The notes below the pieces were generated by a model, which worked only from the letters and a program-made list of their open reading frames with translations, did no database searches and was not told where the DNA came from. From Chlamydoabsidia padenii (lineage: Eukaryota; Mucoromycota; Mucoromycetes; Mucorales; Cunninghamellaceae), in NCBI GenBank assembly GCA_025330725.1, contig JAIWND010000072.1, positions 1 through 57,502 of the forward strand: DNA of 57,502 nucleotides. The letters are read 5' to 3'. Position 1 is the stretch's first letter; every line of letters begins with the position of its first letter. Positions 1 to 11,331 of this stretch are shown in pieces. A program made the position numbers and the translations under genes.

Positions 1-2508
1 TGAACTTATTGAACATTTCACCTTTCTCTGTTTCAAAATTTAATGCACATCCAAAACGACGAATATCATCACCAAGATGTAGAAGAAGATGTGTTTTCAG
101 TCTAAATGAGAATGGTGTTGTATTGTTGGTGTCGGAGTCGAATTTGTACAAAGCACTTAAAACATTTTTTGCCGCGTTTTCAACAGATTGGACATAACGA
201 TCGAAATCGTATTCAATGGACCGAACAAATAGGAGAGAGGAAAGAACACCCAAAGCAGAAAAGCAAGGGATAATGTTTTGTATTGTTTCCACAGGTCTAT
301 TGCTGTATGTACCAAATTCAAGTTGAAGAGCCACAGGAAGAATTTGGATCAGTTGTTTAAAATCCCGACCGAGGAAGGAGCCAACATGCTGGATTTTTCT
401 TCTAAAGTTCCTAAAATAGCTGGGTGATTTCGATTGCTGTTCCAGTTGTTTTTGAAGGCGTGTCATGAGCTGCTGATTTCCTTTTATAATGTCTTTTACA
501 AGGTATGTTAGCAAGTATTTTGCAATACCAAGAAGAATAGTGTGAAGAACCTCTACAGGAGTGTCAGTTGCTGGATCGAATGATTTTAATTTCAACAGAT
601 GTCTTGATTCGTTGTATTTGAAGCTTAAATCAGCTAATTTAGCTGGTTCATGCAAAACATTGTCAATGATGCGGGATTTCAAATCTTCGGATGCGGCGAT
701 CATGTAATGTTCCTTGGTTCTTTTTTTTTGTTGGCAGATCAAATCATTAAATAATGGAAGGATAACAGTGTTGCCAGAAGATATTGGTTTTGGTTTTTTG
801 TAATAGCATTTCCGGCAAGGGAAATGAGTTGTTGATGCCAGCAAACCACATAACTCGGAATGACGGGGATTGTCACCGGTTATAAAAAGAATGGGGGCCA
901 CCACAAGAACATTTGCATCTACTTCAGAGGAATACACCACAATACCATCTTCCAGTTTCTTCAAATCTTCGGCTAATCCAGGAACCACATGCAAAGCATT
1001 GAGACCTTCTGATCCAGATACAGCAGAAATAAAGAAAGTGTTTTCCCGTTTATTTCTTTCTGAGAAGGGCATCGCAGCGCAGGTCATCGACCAACTATCA
1101 TATTTGTTGAATTGCTTGCTTATATTCCCAGAAGTGTCATCAGAGAAGAGAATGATAGGTATGATTTTGACGGGATATGCCTTATTTTGGTTGGGGATTT
1201 GACGTTTCAAGGTGGTCGGGTTTTGAATTAATTTTTTATGCAGATCGAAAAGGCCGACAGGAGGGTCTACACCATTATATGACAATGTTTAACAGATGTC
1301 CACATTGACAAAAGGAGTATCAACTTTCTTCAGCAATTCAACCACCACCAATGTTTCTTCAGGATACATCAAGAGGCGGCCATTTCCACAGTCGAGATAT
1401 TCAAAACATCTGGCTATTTTCAGTCCGTTGTCCACATGGAAGCCACTAATAATTGCATGCATTTGTAAAGCGGGAGTTTCAACATGATCCCCGACCCAGA
1501 AATCTTGATTTTTTACTGTGATCATTGGATACTGGAAAAGCTCATGAGTTTTCCATTTATCACCTTGTTGTAAACATTTTCGTTGACCAGCCGAGCGATC
1601 CGGAAGCGAAGAAATCATTGAGCATTTAACGGGATCAGATACCAAAAGACGGATAAGGTCGGAAGGCATATTGGCATATACATTGGCCTTCTTTATTTCA
1701 ACTTCCTTGATGATGCGGTTATCGGCAGTTTTGGTCGTTTTCTTAAGTTCCAGTTCGACTTCCATTGTTGTGGTTGGGAACACAGGCACATCATTACTCT
1801 TCCTCTTATGATAATTAAGGAGTGCATCAAGTTTCAGGAGTTTAAATTCGCGACCTTCGGTTGCATAATGTGATTTTACTTGTATGATCAGGTTGATCGC
1901 ATACAAGATCTTCTTCAACATCCTCTCCGATATAATATCATCATCACCATGCATTAATGCCATCAAGATCATGGTTTGTATATCGCGGAAGGGATATGTT
2001 GGCCGAGTCATATTGTCCCAGATTTCATTCTGAGCGAGTGTAACATCCTCCATTGCGAAATCTTCATCATTAACAGAAGCTCCAGTTATAGCGTCGAATC
2101 TTGACATAAAGAAAGACAGGGTTTCGGCTTCGATCAGAGTGTCAGATTCTTGATCTTCGAAACAAGGTCTTCATCATCATCTTCTTCATCTTCTTCTTCT
2201 AGTGAGTCCTCATTGTGATCTGATTCGAAACCACCATGATCAAGATTATCGTTATTGTCATCAGCCTAAGTTGATTGAAAAAGGATTATACATTAATATA
2301 GAGCATATAGTTCGAAAAATCCGACGGTTGCTAGGGTCTGGTCACTTACACTAGTTTTATTGTGGACTTCACGTATATGACGGGTGACATTAAACGCACG
2401 AGAGAACTTTGCTTTACAGATAGGACAAATAAGACGGTCTTCAGAACCATCATTGGCATTAAATGCGGGTCTGGTGTTATAAAGCAGGCTTTTTTGTTGT
2501 CGAGGCAT
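1..2508 (-). pseudogene. C2H2-headed DDE transposase-like gene, broken, runs off the left edge
   Basis: The first exon (2508 to about 2350) encodes a C2H2 finger with the core CPICKAKFSRAF and HIREVH. A GTAAGT donor and a TTAG acceptor near 2263 join it in phase to an acidic linker. The frame then slips by one base before the main body, which starts near 2107. The body reads to a TAA at 1289-1291 and continues in the same frame past it to base 1. Family-typical blocks follow: FSDDTSGNISKQFNKYDSW, then a DNPRHSELC block and a CRKC pair, then HTILLG, then an ETEKGEMFNKF block at the edge. Large fungal transposase-like proteins of the Tnp2/Plavaka type share this order. The in-frame stop and the frameshift argue for a dead copy. 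The exact superfamily name is uncertain; the transposon origin is fairly sure. Confidence 0.7.
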
Positions 2509-3570
2509 TATGATGATGTCGAGATTAAGTCAAAATAAAGAGAAAAGAGAAAATCCCCTGTACGTACTGTACACCGCTAAATTAGAAATTGAAATCCCGT
2601 CGAAATTATAAATCAGGGCACTTCGTGAAAAAAAAACTTCTTTCTTCTTTCTCTTTTACTTCCATTGGAATCTCATGGTAAGAACTTTTAACAACAACGC
2701 CATCACTGATATGTGATAATAATATGTCATATATGCGTCTTTTTTTAAATAGATTGAATTGATCCCTTGTTAAACACACACACAAAAAGGTAAACTGCAG
2801 TCTTCACATAACATTTGAAACTTCGTCTCATCGCCTTTATTGTATTTAGAACATCGACCTACCGTTTGTATGGTAATGGTAAGATGAACACGGGCATATT
2901 TCTTAAATGATATAACGATCTAACTATTGTTTTTATTGCTTTCTTGTGGATCCTGTATGACATTATAGAGAAGACTGTCTTGAAAGGTAATAATATTAAT
3001 GGCATTACAGTAACGGATATGAACTAATACTTATTACTTGCCAAACAAATAGAACTTATTAGTGTCATTCCCATGGTGCTTCTGATAACTCGTTTGATAT
3101 GAATACAAGTATGGACAAGACCTGATAACATACTACCGACACTGCCCCCCTTCGTTGGACGATTGTATTTAATATGGATTGCCCTGGCCTTATTCAGTTA
3201 TGTCTACATCATATCAATAGTATTACATTAGTATCAATAACATTGTTTATTAGAGTAGTATCCTCTAGTATCAATCCAATAAAGCATTTTTTTAAATTCA
3301 TTATTCCATTTTTTTTTTAATAATGACCCAGGTCATGATTCTCGGATGCCCCTGTCCGCACACCATGCATCAGTTGAAGCGCCGTTTCAGTTCAAACACC
3401 GTTCCAAAATAGGAAAGTTTCTGCTCGAGAGTACAAGATCCCAAAAAGGAGCCTCAAAGTCCGCAAAAAACAGGTGGTGTGATGTGAGACTTTATTTGAG
3501 GGTCAATTTTTATATTTCTAGTCGTCAAGTTTCATAGAAGCTAATTTCGCAGTTGGGTAGTAATACCTGA
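2509..3570. other. gene-free AT-rich spacer
   Basis: No coding region, RNA gene or repeat was recognised. A 63-residue open frame at 3346-3537 has no recognisable motif and is probably chance. The block separates the left transposase from the LINE fragment. Confidence 0.5.
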
Positions 3571-4140
3571 TACGACACTTCGGTTGACTATGACGCTATC
3601 GACACACTACTGTCTTTCATTCCAGAGAAATGCAGTATGGATACTACAGCTGCAAGTAGGCTGATTCGACAAGTCTCCGATGAGGAACTAAATGATCTTA
3701 TCAAGTTTACACCACTGGGTAAAAGTCCGGGTTTAGATGGTTTACCTTTTGAAGTCTACAGAAAGGTTTTCAGTTTGGCTCCCAAGGCTCGGTCTTTGTT
3801 CCAGAGGATATTAGACAAGGCATTGGATGGCGTCTTTCCTTCTTCGTGGTCGTTCACTCGAATGATACTTTTATTCAAAAAAGGGGATCCTGAGCAACTT
3901 GCAAACTGGCGACCACTCTCTCTCATAAACACGGATGCTAAACTTTTCACCAAATTGCTGGCCAACAGACTCAATCAGCTTTTACCATCGATGATAAACC
4001 CGTATCAAACAGGATTTATGCCTGACCGGTTGATATCTGATAACGGGTGGGTCACTCAAGCCATCATGCAACATTACAGCAAATTGGACGGAGCTGAAAA
4101 CATTCCTGCATGTGATATGGGACGTGATTACGAGACGTAA
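3571..4140 (+). pseudogene. LINE (non-LTR) reverse transcriptase fragment
   Basis: The open frame carries the N-terminal half of a non-LTR reverse transcriptase. Visible blocks are KSPGLDGLPFEVYR (fingers), a FKKGDP..L.NWRPLSL block, a LLANRLNQLL block and YQTGFMPDRLISDN. These are standard RT motifs of LINE ORF2 proteins. The frame opens just after a TGA at 3568-3570 and ends before the catalytic YADD motif, so both the endonuclease side and the catalytic palm are missing. The first ATG (3637) is not a native start. It is a dead fragment truncated at both ends; the clade cannot be named from this much. Confidence 0.85.
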
Positions 4141-4399
4141 TGAGCTTGTTTATTCAAGTGAAGAAGAAAAAAAGTCTGTTACTGTTTTTCTATCTCTAAT
4201 AAGTGTTTGTCCCATCAGTTAAGCCTCCACATTCGTAGTCCGAATGTGATCATCTTCAACTACTGTGTTACCATACGGATATACTTGTATGGTTCCTGAA
4301 AAAAATAAAAAAAATAAAAACTTGACTTGATTGCTCACTTCGAGATCAATCACTTCAATAAAAAATAAAAATAAAAATAAACTACTGCCGTATACGACA

Positions 4400-4592
4400 A
4401 ATACTGAGTCAAAGGTGTGGGTCAAGTTTATTAGATAAAAATGAGAGAGAGAAGAAAACAGTAATACAAAAACTACTCCCTGGATATAACAACAGGACTG
4501 CAGGCAGAGGGACTGCTCTAGAATAATTTTATCTGAGCTGAGTATTCCAGCATGTAGCACAATTGTTACTAAATGCCTGTTAGAATACGACA
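4400..4592 (-). repeat. 193-bp LTR-like repeat, copy A (probable 3' LTR of the chromovirus remnant)
   Basis: Read on the minus strand it begins TGTCGTATTCTAACAGGC and ends near GACTCAGTATT. It follows the chromodomain reading frame on that strand, with a purine-rich tract in between, which is where a 3' LTR should be. A nearly identical copy lies inverted at 4990-5182. The outer end is uncertain because only the shared part can be defined. Confidence 0.6.
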
Positions 4593-4609
4593 TAACCCCC
4601 CTCCAGCTT
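4593..4609 (-). other. polypurine tract next to the LTR
   Basis: On the minus strand AAGCTGGAGGGGGGTTA lies directly before the TGT that opens LTR copy A. This is the expected place and composition for the plus-strand primer tract of a Ty3-type retrotransposon. Confidence 0.5.
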
Positions 4610-4624
4610 AGAAGAAGGGTGCTT

Positions 4625-5484
4625 TTAAGCGGTTCTGCTCGGTTTTGAGCTTTTCCTGCCTCTTTTCCTGCCTCTTTTGTTGTTATGCGCTTTGCGCTTC
4701 CTTTGTACCACCCTAGGTTCTTGGCCGATTCGTTTCCAATATTGTTGGATGCACTGCTGGGAATGGAAGTTCTCTGCGGGTTCCCACGTGTTGTGCGAAT
4801 CATCGAAATTGAGCCATTTTACCTTGTAGGTATATTTGTTAGTTGTCTCGTCATGTTCGTGATCAACTATAGCTTCAACTTCGTACACGTTGTCTGCTCC
4901 TTGATGTTCAGTCTCTGCCTGAACTAATTCACTTGCTTGGTAGTGTCTTGTCATAAGCTGGTTCAGTGTATCTCTCAACACGTATGAACTGTCGTATTCT
5001 AACAGGCATTTAGTAACAATTGTGCTACATGCTGGAATACTCAGCTCAGATAAAATTATTCTAGAGCAGTCCCTCTGCCTGCAGCCCTGTTGTTATATCC
5101 GGGGAGTAGTTTTTGTATTATTGTTTTCTTCTCTCTCTCATTTTTATCTAATAAACTTGACCCACACCTTTGACTCAGTATTCATACAGTCTTTATTTAT
5201 ATAAACCACCACTACAACATGAACCTTGGTCGGTTTTTCTTACTACTTCCTACGGGCCTTCATACATTGCATCCATCTTTGTTCGGAAATTGGGATGTAT
5301 CTTTACCCTTACAGTGCTGCCATTTTTGAAGTCCTTGAGTAGATGTGTTCTGTCAAAAGTTTCCTTTTGTTTCTTGATGGTCTGCATTGTTCTTTCCTCA
5401 ATTGCAGGGAAGATTAAATTTTGTAATTCCGCAATGCGTGCTTGCACTTGGTCAGCTGTGAGTGGCGTTTGTTTGTTTGTTTCT
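4625..5484 (-). pseudogene. Chromovirus (Ty3-type) integrase C-terminus with chromodomain, disrupted
   Basis: From 5484 downward the minus strand encodes an integrase tail (LTADQVQARI, then VRVKIHPNFRTKMDAMYEGP, a GPY/F-like region). A chromodomain follows at 4981-4625, with the blocks YEVEAIVDHEHDE, YKVKWLNFDDSHNTWEP and a lysine/arginine-rich tail. Chromodomains at the integrase end define chromoviruses, where they are thought to steer insertion to marked chromatin. The frame is lost after MYEGP, and an inverted LTR copy (4990-5182) sits between the two parts. The upstream side is cut by the left end of MULE-A1 at 5485. No gag, protease or RT is visible, so this is a dead 3' remnant. Confidence 0.8.
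4990..5182 (+). repeat. 193-bp LTR-like repeat, copy B, inverted relative to copy A
   Basis: Same 193-bp sequence as 4400-4592 but on the opposite strand, with only a few base differences. It lies inside the integrase/chromodomain coding region. No clear 5-bp target duplication is seen beside it (left flank TGAAC, right flank CATAC). Confidence 0.7.
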
Positions 5485-5560
5485 GGGTGTCGATATTTTC
5501 GGGGTACCCTCAAAATTTTAGGTGTACCCTCAAAATTCTGGGGGTACTCTCTAAAGTTTT
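5485..5560 (+). repeat. MULE-A1 left terminal repeats
   Basis: The terminal inverted repeat is followed by GGGGTACCCTC-like units at about 20-bp spacing (GGGGTACCCTCA, GGTGTACCCTCA, GGGGGTACTCTC). MULE-A2 has the same array with one extra unit. These are likely transposase binding sites. Confidence 0.7.
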
Positions 5561-7567
5561 TTTTTTGTGGGAATGTCTTTTGTGATATTTAACTGACGAC
5601 CTAAAAAGTTTTCTACACTACTGTATTATGTAAGAAAAAAGCAATCTCCTTTAACGATTATTCTGAAAATGGCATATCCAGTCCAGATTGTAAAGTTCAA
5701 TTATGATCTCTCCCTTTTTCATGCATCAAATTTTATTCTATTTTAGGGAAATTTGAAGAGCTTTTCGCGGATCATATTAGAACGGCATATAGTATGTATA
5801 AAAAATAAAGTAGATCAATGTTTATATAAAAACAAAAGAAAAAAAAAAGAAACTAATTACCAGTTTTTCTTTTGGAGGGGAGCTTTAGCCGAATAGTGAG
5901 TGGATTATCACTAGATGAAGGGACTGATATTTTCAACTTCAACGGCTTTTCCTTCCTGTAAAGTGTTAATACTGTATTTCTGTATTTGCCGCTTAAAGGC
6001 TTGTGGATGTTTGTGACGTCGTTGGTCATATTATTCACTTTGATCATCCTTCCCGACTCCACGTAAGAACACCAGAAGTGGATGCCGCTTTTGGCGGTGG
6101 AGCATATTCTTCCACACATGCTATACCTATCACCATTTGCATTGAATAACTCGGGATAGCTGATATCCTTATTTGGGTTGGATAAGAAGAGGAAATCCGG
6201 AAAGTAGCACTCGTTAAGGTTTTTGGATGTGTGCATTTTGAGAGAATTTGTCACGTATTCACCAAAATCTTCATAACCACAGCTTCCACTTTCAGAGAGA
6301 CGTATAATGGACCAAAAAATGAACCATTTGCAAGTTTTGGACATGGTTTTTTTGTATAACTTGGTCTTTTTCGTAACTGCTACTAAAAGCTGGGTTGTCA
6401 GTCAAGAGGTGCAGAATGTCATGGCAATCCCCCATAAGACCTTCTACAAATTGGCCACTTTTCCAAACATACGCTCTTGTAACTTCCAGAGCTTGGGCAA
6501 ATTGACCTTTTTTGAGTATTCATTCAGATGTTTAGCAAGTTGATTGATGCCATAAAGAAGATGATTGTCGCCAGGTGGCATGATCGTTGGCATAATCACC
6601 CGGTCTATCAGCTCCACCACACAATCAATGTAACAAGAATTGTTTTGATTGGCAAGGGCTTTGCCCATTTCATCACAAATCTTTGCCAAAGAGGAAGGAA
6701 TAATTGGTATGTTTGGTCGAATCATATCGTAACTATTACAACAAAATATGATGAATTATGAAGCTAGTTTTTTTCCAGGGCTCTTACATTTTACTATCAT
6801 CATTTTTCAAAGCTTCATAGTCAAGGTCATCGGTTTCAGTGTCACTTAAAACTATAATTTTGTTTTGGCCTACTTTTGCAAACAAGAGTTTTTCAGTTAT
6901 TATGTTCAGTATCTTTGATAATAATAATAATAATAATGATAATGATAGTAGTAATAATAGAAAAATTCCTTTTAAATTGTACATACCTCGAATGTCAGAC
7001 TTCGCTTTTTTATCGTCAACCTTTTCTTTTTCCTCAACTTCACCATATTCTTCGATTCCACCAAACATATCAAACAGGTCTTTGCTTTTTTCATATTTTT
7101 CTATTCCACCAAACATGTCAAACAAGTCTTCGTCCTTTTCTGATTCTTCAGCATCATTAGTAGGCTTGCTTAGTGAAAAATTACGGCAGGGAGGACCTTT
7201 TTACTGCTTACTTGGTCGTCAACTAAAATAGTTGAATGTTTTTCATAAATTTCAGGCTCGAGGGCTGTCACCATCGTTAGATATATATTACATATCTGGT
7301 GATGGGAAGGGAGTCAAAGTTTTTGCTTTACCTTTTTTTCTGGAATTTTTTGTTTCTTCAGTAGGGAATGATTTGATTGTGAGAGGTGCATCGTTCACAT
7401 AATTCGGCTTCTTGACAGTTTTTTTTTTTTTTTTTTTTGGTACCTTCTTCACCATTCGTAGTTAGTTTTCTTTTCTTCGTATTTGTTTTATTTGGTTTTT
7501 TGACACCATAATAATGCGAGTGGCCTTCCAAGTAGATTAGAACTGCATTTTTGTCGTTATCAAAGTA

Positions 7568-7576
7568 GTTTAAAAG
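7568..7576 (+). repeat. 9-bp target-site duplication, left of MULE-B
   Basis: GTTTAAAAG, repeated exactly at 11332-11340. The undisturbed target is present once in MULE-A2 (near 40930-40938). Nine base pairs is the classic Mutator-superfamily duplication size. Confidence 0.95.
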
Positions 7577-7663
7577 GGGAGCCGATATTTTGGAGGTACC
7601 TCCAAAATTTCGGCTGACTTTGAGGGTACCTCGAAAATCCGCCAACAAATTGGAGGTACCTTA
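7577..7663 (+). repeat. MULE-B left terminal palindrome array
   Basis: Three copies of a GGTACC-centred palindrome lie at 7592 (GGAGGTACCTCC), 7622 (GAGGGTACCTCG) and 7652 (GGAGGTACCTTA), spaced exactly 30 bp. The first begins 15 bp from the element end, as does the outermost one on the right. Likely transposase-binding sites. Confidence 0.85.
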
Positions 7664-7815
7664 AAATTTCCTTTTCTGTACTTTCGGCAATCAATAAAAT
7701 CTTCCTTCATTGTTAATACTACCAAAATTATGGATATATCTTTATTTTATAATATAATATTCACTAAAATATTGAATAGTTTATATATATGCGAAAAAAA
7801 GTAGAACTACTGTTG

Positions 7816-10796
7816 CTATTTTACTTTCAACTTCAAGAAAAGACGCTGTTGCTTAATTCTTTTCCTTGGTATTGTAATTTTGCATGAAGAAGAAGGAGGA
7901 GAAGAAGGAGAAGGAGAAGGAACGGCAAGAGCAATAGCAGCAGCAATAGTACCATCATCAGTAGTAGCAGGGACACGGTCAGGATTAGCAGTAGAGGAAG
8001 TGGTCGACACTTTCTTATACATCACCATCGCCGTGTTCTTCATTCGTCCATCCAATGACTCCATGTTGGATGTTTTTAATTTTTGTGAAAGGTTGTCTAC
8101 CTTATACACCACGCTATCACCGTCAACATAGTATGACCAGAAATGAGCACCAGTCTTGGATGCTGCACATATCCGTCCCATCAGCAAAAAATAGTCATCA
8201 CCCAAGTGAAAAGAGTTGGGGTAATCAACTGATATATCTTCCAAAGGATCAGACAAGAAAAGGTAACTGGGTAAGTGATTACTGTCAAAATCTTTCAAAG
8301 TTGAATCCATAATCGATTTTTGAACATATTGGCCGAAGGAAGAGTGAGTAGGATTAACACCAGCATTTAGAAGTACATACGGACCAAGGAAAGATTTTGT
8401 TGTCGTTAAACAAATGAAAGGCTGTAGTAAATGATCCTTAGTATACAATACACTGCCCCGGATGTTGTCAAGAAGTAAGTGAAGAACATCGCGACAATCA
8501 CCCATCATACCTTGTGGAACTTTTCCATATTCCCATACAAAAGATCTGGCAACAGACAAGGCTTGGGCAAAGTTATTGTTTTTTGTGTGCTGTTTAAGTA
8601 GCCTAAAGAAGTCATTGATAACGTTATCCTTGCAGGTGTTGGTGCCAAATACGATGGATGGGAGGATGATCCGGTTAATGAGCTCCATAATGCAATCGAT
8701 GAAGCATGAATTGCTTTGGTTCGGCAGTAACTTATCATCATCATCATAATTTTTCGCAGAGGAGGAAGTGCTAACCAGAGACCATTTCGAAAAACTAAAG
8801 ATGGTGTAAGGAACGAGGGATAAAGAAAGAGAAATGAAAAAAAAAATCATATTAGTATGGCAGTGAACGTCGGGTAATTTAATAAGACTTACTTTTCCTT
8901 AACTACTTCGCCTTCGATCACCTCTGGGGACTCATCATCGCTTACCATGATAATGGATTTTTCTTCTAATAAATGATAGTTTATCAGTGTACATGCCTAT
9001 TTTGTGAAATTGTCTGTCATTTTACCTGATTCATGCAAGTCATCTGGCTTACCGTCGTTAAAGTACTTGGGTTTCTTGACTATTTTTCTTTTCTTTTCTG
9101 ATTTTTTTTCCTGCTTTTCTTCTTTCATTTTTTCTTCATCTGCTTTTTTTCTTTTTTTGGTATTGACTTTATTTGGTGTTCTAGTCCCATAATACAGCGG
9201 ATAGCCTTTGAAGTAGTGTTCGATGCCTTGTTTATCGTCTTCTATGATGTTAAGTAGAAACTATCAAGCAATACTTTTTTAATACTCGTTATGTTTTCCC
9301 AAATTATTTTGAGTTTTTTTTACCTCCACGTTGACCACAATACTTTGGCGTTTTTCCATGTTCTGGTATAAAAGATTATGAAAGCTTTCGATACCATTTG
9401 TCGTATTGGTAGGATGGTTCATGAGATTGCGAGTCATCTTCGATACAGAAGGAAAAATCATTGAACGAACATTCTTGGCCATCCAGAAAGAAAGCCAATT
9501 TTTTGTTTTTGGATATTTTTTGGATATTTTTTTTTTAATGTCTTTAAGAGCTTGTTTTGTTGGTGCCTTGGTGAGCTTGTATATCAATTTTTTTAACTCC
9601 TGTTGCCGCTTTTTCACTAGCTTTCTTTTCTCGTCCTTGTTGATTACTTCTCCTGGCAATGGAAGGACTATATCCGAGCGTTGGACCAATTTGCTGACAG
9701 AACCTTGGAAGTGACCATAACAGCCTTTCAAAAACTTCAAGGCGTTTCGGGACTTGTCTTTTGTTTTTGCAACATACGCTTCGCGGAACCCTTTTAATTG
9801 TGCGGCTGAAAAATCCATCACCATGCCCAAAAAGCTTTTATCATTAAAGTTGATGTTATAGGCGTCAAAAAAATCAACAAAATAACGCTTGAATGTTGCC
9901 GTATCACAGTTGCGGATGACAGCAGCATACAGAAGAGCATGACGACCCAATTGCCTGCAATATATAACGGAAGAGCAAAAATAGTAATCCTGGAAAACCT
10001 TGAAAGTTACATCCGTGAGAACAGGATATCCTTTAAAATCCACCACTGAATCCAAAGAGTTTGATTTGATTGAAATAATAAAATTTTGAACATGAATATC
10101 GCATAATCTAAACATGTTTTCATTTTCCATCTGGAGAGCCAAAATATCTTCAATTGAAGTAGTCAGTGAGCGGCGAAGACCATGTGCTTTTGCAATCTTG
10201 TTTCGTTCGTATCGTGTTCTGTCAATGTTTTGCAAAGTGGGGTGAATCAATCGAACGGGTTTGATCACTCCAGGTCCAGCAGGGGTGCCCTGTACAAGCT
10301 TTTTCGCTGTTGTTGATGGGTGTAACAGTACCAGATTTTCTAACTCTTCTGCACATTCTGGAGGTAAATGAATCGCACGATAGGTTGCATGTGTGTGCTC
10401 GGGAGCTTCTTCCAAATTGGTTGAAAACATGCGGCATGTATCATTTTTGAATAAAAAGTTTATTTTCACACTGCATGAGATATGAATTAACTCTTTATGA
10501 CAACCATTACAGCCTGTTATTTTACATTGTTTTTCCAATGAATTTTTTGTCGTAAGAGGTCTTTGATCCAAAAGGTGAAGGTCACACTTTTCGTTCATGC
10601 AACGAACTGAGCCAAGGCAGGACTTCGACACATTTTTTTGACCACCAGATCTAAGGTAACCGCTGTTTTGGCGCTTCATGGCCCAGCCAATGTTGATAAT
10701 TTTAGGGTTGATGCGGCCACCATCAAACGGAGCAGATATTGTGACATCAGCGTCAGCAGGAGGAAATTGAGGAAAGCTGGTAGGTAATGCAGACAT
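7816..10796 (-). CDS. MULE-B transposase fused to a USP-like cysteine peptidase domain
   Basis: Proposed exons are 10796-9324, 9260-9026, 8965-8893 and 8794-7816. They total 2760 nt, 919 residues, with every splice phase matching. Residues about 50-140 form a WRKY-GCM1-type zinc finger (CLGSVRC, CNGC, then HTHATY). The MULE core follows, with D262 (TDVTF), D328 (VMDFSAAQ), CYGH at 359-362 and E470 (NGIESFH). After a lysine-rich then acidic linker comes a USP-like domain: Cys box NSCFIDC (C624), QQD-like GDCRDVLHLLLDN, His box TGAHFWSYYV (H811), YKVDN, and a final NTAMVMYKK strand. The start was set at MSAL because MULE-A2 has the matching start MSPTMNNFP; an upstream in-frame ATG at 10913 is less likely. 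Expected to cut and join element ends in the nucleus. The role of the peptidase is unknown, and its activity is inferred from motifs only. Separate transcripts for the two halves cannot be excluded. Confidence 0.8.
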
Positions 10797-11212
10797 TCCA
10801 ATTGTGTTTTGAAGTAAAAGCAAAGGAAAGTTTTTTTTTCTTTTCTTTAAATGATAGGGTTGTTGTATTCCCAGTTTTTCCCAAGAGACTCTACACCGCT
10901 CTCCCAGATCCACGATTAGATTTGATTCACATCTGTTTTTTTTTTTTTTTTTTTTTTTTTTTCAGAATGTAAATCAATTTATTTCAACGACAGGAAAACA
11001 GAACTATCATCTATGACCAAGAACTCACAACTACTGCTTATCAGTCCTGTTCAGCACCAACTATGGATTCACATCTAGCTGTCAGATCTTGGGATTATGT
11101 ATATCCTTTTTATTTATTTAGTAGAAAACATCTTTATATTGTATCACTATAAAAGACAGGAATAAATTGGTTTTTATTAAAGAAAGGTACTCCATAACAT
11201 AGTTGGGAAATC

Positions 11213-11331
11213 GGAGGTACCTCCAATTTCACTTTTACAAATTTGGAGGTACCTCCGATTTCCCGCGAACTTTGAAGGTACCTCCACTTGCCTTATATGG
11301 AACTGGAGGTACCTCCAAAATACCAACTCCC
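11213..11331 (-). repeat. MULE-B right terminal palindrome array
   Basis: Four GGTACC-centred palindromes lie at 11213, 11245, 11274 (GAAGGTACCTCC) and 11305; the others read GGAGGTACCTCC. Spacings are 32, 29 and 31 bp. The outermost stops 15 bp from the end at 11331, mirroring the left side. Confidence 0.85.

Larger units (their letters stand above)
7577..11331 (-). mobile_element. MULE-B, apparently intact Mutator-like transposon of 3755 bp
   Basis: The ends are GGGAGCCGATATTTTGGAGG on the left and, inverted, GGGAGTTGGTATTTTGGAGG on the right, about 27 bp of imperfect terminal inverted repeat. It is flanked by perfect 9-bp duplications and sits inside exon 2 of the MULE-A1 gene. It contains one multi-exon gene on the minus strand with no frame lesion. 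Perfect flanks plus an open reading frame suggest a recent insertion, possibly by an active element. Confidence 0.92.

Noticed and set aside
3346..3537. 63-residue open frame
   Set aside because: No recognisable motif, no splice signals and isolated in AT-rich DNA; probably chance.
4219..4803. 194-residue minus-strand frame over the LTR region
   Set aside because: Overlaps the chromodomain frame and the LTR copy; translation is mostly low-complexity and unlike any family.
7816..8850. Peptidase domain as Ulp1/SUMO-protease type
   Set aside because: Catalytic order is Cys first and His last, with a QQD-like block between; Ulp1 has His, Asp, Gln then Cys.
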